Positions 6,762 through 13,375 of a DNA stretch of 13,375 bases are shown here, piece by piece (the first letter of the stretch is position 1; each line of letters opens with the position of its first letter). The DNA comes from Firmicutes bacterium ZCTH02-B6 (GTDB taxonomy: Bacteria; Bacillota; Limnochordia; Limnochordales; ZCTH02-B6), in the NCBI GenBank assembly GCA_002159155.1, contig LZRQ01000095.1, positions 1 through 13,375 of the forward strand. The letters are read 5' to 3'. Under the pieces are notes generated by a model, which saw only the letters and a program-made list of their open reading frames with translations, did not search any database and was not told where the DNA came from. The position numbers were made by a program, and so were the translations under genes.

Positions 6762-7049
6762 GTGGACGAAAACATGGCGGGTACGCTTCGCGACCCCAAG
6801 GTCATCAAGCAGCTGACGGATCGCCTGCGCCGCATCGAAGGGCAGGCCCGGGGCATCCAACGCATGCTCGAGGAAGGTCGCCCGTGCGCGGACATCATCA
6901 CGCAGCTGACGGCCTTGCGCAACGCGGTCAACAAAGTGGCTGCCCAGGTCATCGTGGAAAACCTGGAGGCCTGCATCCTCCACGACAACCCGGAGATCGA
7001 TCCCAGGGAGGCCCTGCAGGAGGCCAAGCGCCTCTTCCTGCAGCTCTAG
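6762..7049 (+). CDS. CsoR/CstR-family (DUF156) transcriptional repressor with Cys-Asn-Cys sensor site
   Basis: The 95-residue all-helical product has the family hallmarks: LRRIEGQARGIQRMLEEGRPC, then DIITQLTALRNAVNKVA and a C-terminal AKRLF helix. Members are tetramers that leave DNA on ligand binding. In copper-sensing CsoR the ligands are Cys, His, Cys with the second and third 25 and 29 residues after the first. Here those positions are C42, N67 and C71. Loss of His with both Cys kept is the pattern of persulfide-sensing CstR-type proteins rather than copper sensors. This ligand call is inference from residue positions. The start is GTG at 6762 or ATG at 6774; neither has an ideal ribosome site. 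No copper exporter or sulfur gene is adjacent, so its regulon lies elsewhere or is only itself. Its stop overlaps the convergent methyltransferase stop. Confidence 0.88.
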   Translation: MDENMAGTLRDPKVIKQLTDRLRRIEGQARGIQRMLEEGRPCADIITQLTALRNAVNKVAAQVIVENLEACILHDNPEIDPREALQEAKRLFLQL

Positions 7050-8479
7050 CCTTCGCCCTCCCCGGCTGCCTCCACCACCCGGTACATCCGCCACGGTTCC
7101 CGGCTGCCCAGCCGCTCCTGAACCCGGCGGATCCGGGCGCGGCCGATGGCGGCGATGGTGTCATATCCCTCCCGGCGGGCGGGCGAACCCGGCGGAGTCG
7201 GTTCGGCCCGCTGCACGACGATGCAGCGACGGTTTCCGCCATCGGCGGCGTTTTGCTCCAGCACCGCCTGGGCCGTCGTGCACGACCCGGCGAAAAAGTC
7301 CAGGACGATGTCGCCGGCGTCGGGGCGCGTCACCCACTGCAGCATACGGCGGATTAAGGCCACCGGCTTGGGGTTGTCAAAAATCCCAGGGCCCAAAAGC
7401 CGCGCCAGTTCCCGGCTGCCCTTGGCCGTGAGGTCCGTCCACAAGGTGCTGGCCAGGCGCGTATCGGCCGGCGGGACGTAGTGCTCCGGTTTCCCCTGGC
7501 TCGACAGGCGCAGCAGGTCGACCCTCCGCCCCCGCCGCCGCTCTTTGAGGTACCACGCGTCGATCTGCTCCTGGGTGACTTGCTCGGGGCCAACGCCCAA
7601 CTCTTGCAGCATGCGCTCGTAATTGGCGGCCGCTGCCAGGCTCCGCTCCCGGCTCCAGCGCCATTGGCCGCGCTCGGGCGTGATGCCAAAAAGCGGGTAC
7701 CGCATGGTGGGGCGATCCGTGCCGCGCCAGTGGTTGTTCCACGTGCCCGGCCGGCGCGTCTCCCTCGGCACCCGCAGGTTGGGAAACCGGGCCCCGGCGT
7801 CCCGGGCGTAAACGAGCACGTATTCGTGGCCGTTGGCCAGCGCCGCGACCGACGCAAACTGGGCCTGGACGCTCTTGATCCCCCGGCCGACGACGATGCA
7901 GTTGCGGAAACACTCGCGGCCAAAGATCTCGTCCATGATCACCCGCAAGTAGTGCACTTCGTGGTCGTCGATGCTGACGAAGATGGCACCCTCGCCGTGC
8001 AGCAGCTCCCGGGCGAGCACAAGCCGCGGGTACATCATCGAGAGCCACTCGGCGTCGCTTTGGCGGTCGGCATAGACGAAACCTTGCCCGGTGTTGTACG
8101 GGGGATCGATGTAGATCATGCGCACCCGGCCGGACAGGACGGGCTTGAGCAGCTTGAGGGCGTCTAAGTTGTCGCCTTCGACAAAAACGTGAGCCGGAAA
8201 CCGTGCTGCTCCCGGTCCGGAAAGCCCGGCGCCGGCGAGCACGGGGGCGCCGCGCTCATCGACCAAGACGCCCCGTGCCGGGCTGTGGGCCAGCTGCAGC
8301 GCTTCTTCCTTTCCGGGCCAGTGGAGCAGCAACCCCGTCCCTCCTGCGGCAAAAGCAGCGACGTGCGACAAAAAAGGGAATATCTGCCGGCGGCCTGCAA
8401 AGAGCAGGTGGCCGCCGGCATTCAAGGGAATACCATGCGTGCAGGGCAATTCCTGGCTCGCGCCGCAGCCTGCCAGCAC
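7046..8479 (-). CDS. Type III Mod-like (beta-class) adenine-N6 DNA methyltransferase, apparently orphan
   Basis: The product is up to 477 residues. An N-terminal LLHWPGKEEAL segment (51-61) and VEGDNLDALKLLKP (100-113) are typical of type III Mod subunits. Catalytic motif IV IDPPYNTG is at 124-131 and AdoMet motif I DFFAGSCTT at 394-402. IV before I defines the beta class, and DPPY indicates adenine-N6 methylation. The middle (about 200-345) would hold target recognition. No Res nuclease or other restriction partner is found in the window, and both neighbours are unrelated, so it is likely an orphan methylase acting in gene regulation or as a relic. Mod proteins are often longer (about 550-650). 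The GTG at 8479 leaves only 29 bases to the divergent LiaF-like gene and has no good ribosome site, so the true start may be further in (for example TTG at 8425). Confidence 0.9.
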   Translation of the reverse strand: MLAGCGASQELPCTHGIPLNAGGHLLFAGRRQIFPFLSHVAAFAAGGTGLLLHWPGKEEALQLAHSPARGVLVDERGAPVLAGAGLSGPGAARFPAHVFVEGDNLDALKLLKPVLSGRVRMIYIDPPYNTGQGFVYADRQSDAEWLSMMYPRLVLARELLHGEGAIFVSIDDHEVHYLRVIMDEIFGRECFRNCIVVGRGIKSVQAQFASVAALANGHEYVLVYARDAGARFPNLRVPRETRRPGTWNNHWRGTDRPTMRYPLFGITPERGQWRWSRERSLAAAANYERMLQELGVGPEQVTQEQIDAWYLKERRRGRRVDLLRLSSQGKPEHYVPPADTRLASTLWTDLTAKGSRELARLLGPGIFDNPKPVALIRRMLQWVTRPDAGDIVLDFFAGSCTTAQAVLEQNAADGGNRRCIVVQRAEPTPPGSPARREGYDTIAAIGRARIRRVQERLGSREPWRMYRVVEAAGEGEG

Positions 8480-8508
8480 CGGCGCAGCACCGGAAAAGGG
8501 GTGCCTTC

Positions 8509-9165
8509 ATGGTCCAGAGGCTGTTCGGAGTCCTCCTGCTCGCGCTGGGTGCGATCCTTCTCCTCAATACCCTCGGCCTCGCTGACGCCGGCGAGCTCGT
8601 GCGCCTTTGGTGGCCGTTGATCCTGGTGGCCGGCGGCGCGCTGCAAGTCGTGGGCGGGGCCCGGCTTGGAGGCGGCATCCTCATCATCCTGGGCGGCGCC
8701 TTCCTGCTGCGCAACTTCGGCGTGCTGCCCGGGGGATTCATCGCCGCCTTCTGGCCCCTGCTCCTCATCGGTGTCGGCCTCTACCTGCTGGTCCAACGGC
8801 AGGGCCTAGAGACCGCAGCCCACGGCGCCCCGTCGGTGCGCTTGTTTGGCGTGTTTTCGAGCTCGACCCACGTCCTGGAATCCCAGGAGCTGAGCCGGGC
8901 TGAGCTGTCGGTCATGTTTGGCAGTCTTGAGGTGGACGCCCGCCAAGCTCGGCCGGCACCGGACGGGGTCGTCATCGACGTGGGGGTGCTGGCCGGCAGC
9001 ATCCGGCTGCGGGTTCCCGAGACGTGGCGGGTGGCTCCGGAGGCGCTGGTCATCTTTGGCGGCATCGAGGACAAGCGCCCGCGGCCCGCGAACCCCGGCC
9101 AGGACGCGCCGCGGCTGGTTATCCGCGGGTTTGTGGGCATGGGCGGCGTAGAGCTCGTTTCCTAG
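8509..9165 (+). CDS. LiaF-like membrane protein (cell-envelope stress family)
   Basis: The 218-residue product begins with four closely packed membrane segments (about 4-22, 33-50, 54-72, 77-95). Two of these repeat a WWPLILV/FWPLLLI pattern, as in LiaI/LiaF-type N-terminal regions. The soluble C-terminal half (about 110-218) has the LiaF-type beta-rich pattern MFGSLEVDAR, GVVIDVGVLAGSIRLRVPETW, VIFGGIEDKR and a GMGGVELV ending. In Bacilli, LiaF restrains the LiaRS two-component system that senses damage to the cell envelope; no liaRS is seen here, so that role is not established. ATG at 8509 is preceded by AAAAGGGG with a 7-base spacer; the frame stays open further upstream, but that part overlaps the methyltransferase and is not coding-like. 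The symporter gene follows after 67 bases on the same strand. Confidence 0.85.
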   Translation: MVQRLFGVLLLALGAILLLNTLGLADAGELVRLWWPLILVAGGALQVVGGARLGGGILIILGGAFLLRNFGVLPGGFIAAFWPLLLIGVGLYLLVQRQGLETAAHGAPSVRLFGVFSSSTHVLESQELSRAELSVMFGSLEVDARQARPAPDGVVIDVGVLAGSIRLRVPETWRVAPEALVIFGGIEDKRPRPANPGQDAPRLVIRGFVGMGGVELVS

Positions 9166-9232
9166 CAGGCAGAAACCGGGTGACCGTCCCCGGAAACAAA
9201 CCACAACCACTCGTGACCGGAAGGTGATCGAC

Positions 9233-10777
9233 ATGAGCGACGCGCAAGACGGCGGCGAACCAGGCGGGAGAGGACAAGCCCGGCTCGTACGACTCCTCGG
9301 GCTGCTGCTCGGTCCCGCTCTGTGGGCGCTGATCCTGTTTTTGCCCGACATGGGGGGCCTCGAGGGAACCGCCCGCGGCGCCGCGGCCTTGACCGTGTGG
9401 ATGGCCGTGTGGTGGATCACCGAGGCCGTTCCCGTTGAGGCGACGGCGTTGCTGCCCATTGCTGTTTACCCTCTCACGGGCGTCGTGCCCGCCGGCCAGG
9501 TAACCCTCAACTACGCCAACAACGTCATCTTCCTCTTCCTCGCCGGCTTCCTGCTCTCCGCCGCGATTCAAAAGTGGGGCCTGCACCAGCGGCTGGCCCT
9601 CAGAATCATCATGCTCGTGGGCTTCTCTCCCAAACGGATCGTTCTAGGCTTCATGGCTGCCACCGGCTTTTTGTCCATGTGGATCTCCAACAGCGCCGCG
9701 GCGATGATGATGATCCCCATCGGCCTGGCCGTCCTCCGGAAGCTGGAGGACATGCTGGAGGAACAAGACCTTGCCGCTGGCGCCCCGCGGCACCACCTCG
9801 CCCTAGGTCCCGCATTGATGCTGGGCATCGCCTATGCGGCGTCCATCGGCGGGGTTGGGACCCTCATCGGCAGCCCGCCCAACGCGATCTTTGCCGGCTA
9901 CGTCGCAACGGCATTTGGTGACACCATCAGCTTCATTGACTGGATGACGTATGGGCTGCCGCTGGCCGTCTTGGGCCTTCTCGGCGCGTGGGCATACCTG
10001 GTCCTGGTCGCCTACCGGCTGCCGGACCTCCACATCCCTGGCGCCGACGAGGTCGTCCGGCGGTCCTATGAGCAGCTGGGGCCCATGCGTCCTCCGGAAA
10101 AGCGGGTGGCCGCGGTGTTCGTGCTGGTCGCGCTTGCGTGGGTCACCCGCGGATTCTTGGAAGCGCCCCTGGCCGCCGTCGGGATTACCGGGTTGACCGA
10201 CACCACCGTCGGCATCATCGGGGCGCTCGCGCTCTTTTTGGTACCCGCCGGCCCCCGCACGTGGGAGGGGCGTCCCACCGGCCAGCGCCTCATCGATTGG
10301 AGTGACACGTCCGAAGTGCCCTGGGGCGTTCTCCTTCTCTTTGGCGGCGGTCTGGCGCTGGCGTCCGGCATAGAGGGGTCGGGCCTCGCCCAATGGGCGG
10401 CGGAGCAGCTGTCGGGCCTCCAGGGCACCCCGCCGCTGCTGCTGGTCGCCCTCGTGGTGACGCTGGTGATTTTCCTCACCAACGTAACGTCCAACACGGC
10501 GACGGCCACCATCTTCATGCCCGTGATGGCCGGCCTGGGTACGGGACTCGGCGTGCACCCCTACCTCCTGATGATCGGTGCCGCCACCGCGGCTTCCTTC
10601 GGCTTCATGTTGCCGGTCGCCACGCCACCCAACGCCATCGTCTTTGGGACTGGATACCTGCACCTCAAAGACATGGTCCGGGCGGGCCTTTGGCTGACGG
10701 TCGCCTTTATTATCCTGATCACGGCCGTCGCCTATTGGTGGATCCCCGCAGCGTGGGGCATTGGAGTCAGGCTGTAG
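9233..10777 (+). CDS. SLC13/DASS-family anion:sodium symporter
   Basis: The 514-residue polytopic protein has an N-terminal WMAVWWITEAVPVEATALLP signature. It has two re-entrant-loop motif pairs characteristic of the family: SNS (152-154) with IGSPPNAIFAGY (about 212-223), and SNT (420-422) with ATPPNAIVFGTGYL (about 463-476). In VcINDY the two SNT motifs bind Na+ and substrate carboxylate. Here the first is SNS, a conservative change. Substrates of the family are di- and tricarboxylates or sulfate, and sequence alone does not decide between them. ATG at 9233 lies a few bases after AGGTGAT; an in-frame GTG at 9224 is too close to the same site. Cotranscription with the LiaF-like gene is likely from spacing. 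A terminator follows at about 10833. Confidence 0.93.
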   Translation: MSDAQDGGEPGGRGQARLVRLLGLLLGPALWALILFLPDMGGLEGTARGAAALTVWMAVWWITEAVPVEATALLPIAVYPLTGVVPAGQVTLNYANNVIFLFLAGFLLSAAIQKWGLHQRLALRIIMLVGFSPKRIVLGFMAATGFLSMWISNSAAAMMMIPIGLAVLRKLEDMLEEQDLAAGAPRHHLALGPALMLGIAYAASIGGVGTLIGSPPNAIFAGYVATAFGDTISFIDWMTYGLPLAVLGLLGAWAYLVLVAYRLPDLHIPGADEVVRRSYEQLGPMRPPEKRVAAVFVLVALAWVTRGFLEAPLAAVGITGLTDTTVGIIGALALFLVPAGPRTWEGRPTGQRLIDWSDTSEVPWGVLLLFGGGLALASGIEGSGLAQWAAEQLSGLQGTPPLLLVALVVTLVIFLTNVTSNTATATIFMPVMAGLGTGLGVHPYLLMIGAATAASFGFMLPVATPPNAIVFGTGYLHLKDMVRAGLWLTVAFIILITAVAYWWIPAAWGIGVRL

Positions 10778-10832
10778 GCAAGGTGATAGCAATCCCCCTT
10801 CGCGGGCAAGCTGGCGGTTGGACCGTACGAAA

Positions 10833-10874
10833 AAGGCCGCCGCGATGCGCGGCGGCCTTGCCTTTGCCCTTTTT
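10833..10874. terminator. Bidirectional rho-independent terminator between convergent genes
   Basis: A 12-bp perfect stem (10833-10844 with 10848-10859, GGCCGCCGCG in the core) with a 3-base ATG loop is followed on the plus strand by a T-rich tract ending in TTTTT (10870-10874). On the minus strand the run AAAAA at 10830-10834 gives TTTTT at the stem foot. It can end both the symporter transcript and that of the diaminopimelate dehydrogenase gene. Confidence 0.85.
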
Positions 10875-10931
10875 GGGCTCGCCCGTTGGAGCCGTTCCGG
10901 TTTCCTCCTCCAACCTTGCGCGCGTAGGGCT

Positions 10932-11831
10932 CTAGACCAACCGCCGCAGCAACGCCTCGCGATCGCCCGTCAGGAAGTCAATGATGGGAACTTCCAGCAG
11001 CGTGTAGGCGCCCGGCTTCTGGCGCAAAGACGCCCGGGCCGCGGCCACCATGACCTGGGCGGTGAGCGCGGGGTTGTTGATCCGGATGTCATAGAAGAAC
11101 ATCTGGTTGTGGGCCCGGCCCGAGACGCCCTTGCGCTCGATGCGCACCCCGTGGCCCATGTCGATCAACGGCTGCACCGCTTCCACCTGCATGACCCGGG
11201 TTTCGTCGTTGCGGAAGTAAGGGTCCTCGAGAATGCGCTGCTTGACTGTTTCAAAGTCGGCGCCGGGCTCGAGCTCCACGTACACCAGCCGCCGGTGCGC
11301 GCCCTGGCCGGCGGGAATGGTCAAGGATAAGGCATCCCGCACGCCGGGTATCGCCTTGACGGCCACCGTGTGGCCCATGCTCATGCCGGGGCCGTAGTTG
11401 GTGTAGGTGATCCCCCTGGGCGCCATGAACTCCAGCATGGCCCGCACCATGGAGTTGGTTCCCGGGTCCCAGCCGGCAGAGATGATGGCCACTGCGTCGT
11501 GCGCCCGGCCGATCTCGTCCAGCTGACGCCGCAAGTTGACGAGCTCCCCGTGGATGTCGTAGGAGTCGACGGTGTTAATCCCCTTGCTGAGGTACGCTGC
11601 GGCCGTCTCAGGCACCTGGCGGGTCGGCACGCACAAGAGGGCCACGTCCACCCGGCCCAACTGCGCCACGTCACCCACCACCGGGACTTCCGGGTCAATG
11701 CCGGCGCGATCCTGAGGGTTTCGCCGCACGACGCCCGCCAACTCCATGTCCGGCGCCTCCAGCACCGCATCCGCTGCCGCGCGGCCGATGTTGCCGTAGC
11801 CGACTACTGCAATTCTCGCCTTGCCGCTCAC
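10932..11831 (-). CDS. ddh: meso-Diaminopimelate D-dehydrogenase
   Basis: This enzyme makes meso-diaminopimelate in one NADPH-dependent reductive amination of tetrahydrodipicolinate, bypassing the acylated intermediates of the lysine/peptidoglycan pathway (EC 1.4.1.16). The 299-residue product starts with a Rossmann fingerprint VVGYGNIG (9-16). It has YDIHGE (D92), SAGWDPGTNS (D122), YGPGMSMGH (M152), T171, R181, DPYF (Y205) and H227. From memory, the same residues at the same numbers form the substrate pocket of the Symbiobacterium enzyme, also 299 residues; position 146, Phe there, is Tyr here. I chose GTG at 11831 because that length fits and GGGAG lies 5 bases upstream, with AAAGGAG further up. 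It diverges from the aminopeptidase gene across a 185-base gap. Function is certain; the physiological direction is inferred. Confidence 0.95.
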   Translation of the reverse strand: MSGKARIAVVGYGNIGRAAADAVLEAPDMELAGVVRRNPQDRAGIDPEVPVVGDVAQLGRVDVALLCVPTRQVPETAAAYLSKGINTVDSYDIHGELVNLRRQLDEIGRAHDAVAIISAGWDPGTNSMVRAMLEFMAPRGITYTNYGPGMSMGHTVAVKAIPGVRDALSLTIPAGQGAHRRLVYVELEPGADFETVKQRILEDPYFRNDETRVMQVEAVQPLIDMGHGVRIERKGVSGRAHNQMFFYDIRINNPALTAQVMVAAARASLRQKPGAYTLLEVPIIDFLTGDREALLRRLV

Positions 11832-11951
11832 GTTTGCTCCCGCTCCTTTCGTGGCAATTTCTGTACCGCGCGGCCGGGCTCTTCCCCTGCCGCGAGCATC
11901 TGCCGCGAATTCGTCGATATAAGTCGCTTCCCCGGCTGGTGCGCCGAGGAA

Positions 11952-11969
11952 GGCCCCTATACAGGGGCC
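11952..11969. promoter_or_regulatory. Inverted repeat in the ddh / aminopeptidase divergent promoter region
   Basis: GGCCCCT and AGGGGCC (7-bp arms) flank ATAC in the 185-base gap. The centre CCTATACAGG contains a -10-like TATACA, so a bound protein could block a promoter. The element lies 47 bases before the aminopeptidase start and 120 from the ddh start. It may be an operator or a hairpin in the aminopeptidase leader; role inferred. Confidence 0.4.
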
Positions 11970-12016
11970 GTCGAAACGCGGCAATACCCAAGATACCACA
12001 TCCGAAGGGGGAACCG

Positions 12017-13375
12017 GTGCCAGTGGAAATCCGGGTTCAGCAGGGCAACATCACCCAGGCGGCGGCCGACGCCGTCATCGTTAACCTGTTTGAAGGCGTC
12101 ATCCACCCGGGCGGAGCAACGGGGGCGGTCGATGCCCGCATCGGCGGCCTCATCACCCGGCTCATCGCGGCCGGCGAGTTTAAAGGCCGCCTCAATGAAA
12201 CCGCCGTGTTGCACATGGGCGAGGGCTTCCCGTTCCGCAAGGTCGTCGTCGTGGGGCTGGGCAAGCCGTCCGAGTTCGACGCGGAGCGGGTGCGGCAGGT
12301 AAGCGCGGCCGCAGCCCAGGCGGCCGTCAAGGGCAATGTCAAAACCATCGCGACCATCGTTCATGGGGCGGGCATCGGCGGGCTCGACGTGTTCACGGCC
12401 GCCCAGAGCGTGGCCGAAGGGACCCTCTTGGGCCTGTACCGGTACGACAAGTACAAGAGCAAAAAGGATGACGGCAACGGCCAGGGCGACCGGCCGGAGC
12501 AGGTGATCATCGTCGAGACGGACGCCGCCAAGGTGGAAACTATCCGTGCAGGCGTGGCGCGCGGCGTCGTTCTCGCCGAGGCCACCAACTGGGCCCGGGA
12601 CCTGGTCAACGCCCCCGGCAACGAGCTCACCCCGGGGGAGCTGGCCCGGCGCGCCGAGGCCATGGCCCGCGAAGAGGGGCTTGAGTGCACCATCCTCGGC
12701 CGGGCGGAGATGGAGCGGTTGGGGATGGGGGCGCTGCTGGGGGTGGCCAAGGGCAGCGCGGAGGAGCCTAAGCTCATCGTGGTGCGCTACCGGGGCGACG
12801 GCGATGCGGCCCCGTTGGCGCTGGTGGGCAAAGGCGTCACCTTTGACACAGGCGGCATCAGCCTCAAGCCCCGCGAAGGGATGGCGGACATGACCAGCGA
12901 CATGGCGGGAGCCGCGGCGGTGCTGGGCGCCATGCGGGCCATCGCGCGCCTCAAACCGCGCCGAAACGTCATCGCCGTCGCCCCGTGCGTGGAAAACATG
13001 CCTTCAGGCAACTCGTACAAGCCGGGCGACATCCTGCGGACCATGACCGGCAAGACCATTGAGATCGACAATACCGACGCGGAGGGACGCCTCATCCTGG
13101 CCGACGCGGTGGCGTACGCCGAGTCGCTGGGCGCCCACACCATCGTCGACGTGGCGACCTTGACGGGGGCGTGCGTCATCGCTCTTGGGCACATCTACAC
13201 GGGGCTCGTGTCCAACGATGATGACCTGGCAGAGGCTATTATGGCGGCGGGCCGCAAGGCGGGCGAGCGCTACTGCCGCCTGCCGGCGGACCCCGAGTAC
13301 AAGGAGCAGTACAAGAGCCACATCGCCGACATCAAAAACACCGGCGGCCGGCCGGCCGGCGCCATCACCGGGGCC
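12017..13375 (+). CDS. pepA: M17 leucyl aminopeptidase, cut by the right edge
   Basis: The 453 residues present form almost the whole protein; the family is usually about 480-500, so the C-terminal end is missing only because the window stops. The N-terminal macrodomain-like region is about 1-170. The catalytic domain has the two-metal site GKGVTFDTGG (K272, D277), ISLKP (K284), SDMAGAAA (D295) and NTDAEGR (D354, E356, with R358). These enzymes cut N-terminal Leu and other residues from peptides in the cytosol as hexamers, for peptide turnover. Start GTG 12017 follows AAGGGGGA with 5 bases between; a second in-frame GTG is at 12023. It is divergent from ddh. The frame has no stop in the window. 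Confidence 0.95.
   Translation, partial: MPVEIRVQQGNITQAAADAVIVNLFEGVIHPGGATGAVDARIGGLITRLIAAGEFKGRLNETAVLHMGEGFPFRKVVVVGLGKPSEFDAERVRQVSAAAAQAAVKGNVKTIATIVHGAGIGGLDVFTAAQSVAEGTLLGLYRYDKYKSKKDDGNGQGDRPEQVIIVETDAAKVETIRAGVARGVVLAEATNWARDLVNAPGNELTPGELARRAEAMAREEGLECTILGRAEMERLGMGALLGVAKGSAEEPKLIVVRYRGDGDAAPLALVGKGVTFDTGGISLKPREGMADMTSDMAGAAAVLGAMRAIARLKPRRNVIAVAPCVENMPSGNSYKPGDILRTMTGKTIEIDNTDAEGRLILADAVAYAESLGAHTIVDVATLTGACVIALGHIYTGLVSNDDDLAEAIMAAGRKAGERYCRLPADPEYKEQYKSHIADIKNTGGRPAGAITGA

Noticed and set aside
9174..9192. CCGGG...CCCGG hairpin between the LiaF-like and symporter genes
   Set aside because: Short stem, no T-tract; too weak to call an attenuator.
11370..12302. A 310-codon plus-strand frame across ddh and the aminopeptidase start
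   Set aside because: It is antisense to ddh and out of frame with the M17 peptidase, whose frame has the catalytic motifs.
1..13375. tRNA, rRNA, insertion sequences, transposases and attachment sites
   Set aside because: Looked for and not seen: no TTCGA-type T-loop with a foldable cloverleaf, no transposase motifs and no flanking direct duplications.

Overview
The window looks like a chromosomal segment of a GC-rich, probably thermophilic Bacillota relative (the Symbiobacterium / Thermaerobacter / Limnochorda sort). Reasons: high GC throughout; strong AGGAGG-type ribosome sites with frequent GTG and TTG starts; a 299-residue meso-diaminopimelate dehydrogenase whose active-site numbering matches the Symbiobacterium enzyme as I remember it; an FtsA-like ATPase with a long C-terminal extension; and a LiaF-like membrane protein. 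The genus is an inference.

Left part (1-2110): a CRISPR array runs off the left edge. It has 22 complete, identical repeats in the window, almost all on an exact 61-base period (29-base repeat plus 32-base spacer), which is type I-E geometry. On the minus strand the repeat ends in GTGAACCG, so the array reads right to left and its leader lies at about 1344-1462, with a candidate promoter. Directly upstream of the leader, on the same strand, is a complete stand-alone DEDDh (DnaQ-like) 3'-5' exonuclease gene. Such exonucleases are known, as Cas2 fusions or host enzymes, to trim prespacers during type I-E adaptation, so this gene is the best candidate for an under-described CRISPR accessory. No cas gene lies in the window.

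Middle part (2271-7049): a DUF456 membrane protein gene (minus, TTG start); an intergenic stretch with a 24-base tandem repeat; a 739-residue FtsA/actin-fold ATPase with about five C-terminal beta-grasp-like modules; a convergent PHP-domain metallohydrolase gene; and a CsoR/CstR-family repressor whose metal-site His is Asn (Cys-Asn-Cys), preceded by a cluster of CTGCCG/CGGCAG elements that may be its operator.

Right part (7046-13375): an apparently orphan type III-like (beta-class) adenine-N6 DNA methyltransferase that shares its stop codon region with the repressor gene; a LiaF-like membrane protein; a SLC13/DASS anion:sodium symporter; a bidirectional terminator; meso-diaminopimelate dehydrogenase (minus); and, divergent from it, an M17 leucyl aminopeptidase cut by the right edge. 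Apart from the exonuclease-array pair and the LiaF-symporter pair, neighbours are mostly separately transcribed and show no common pathway.
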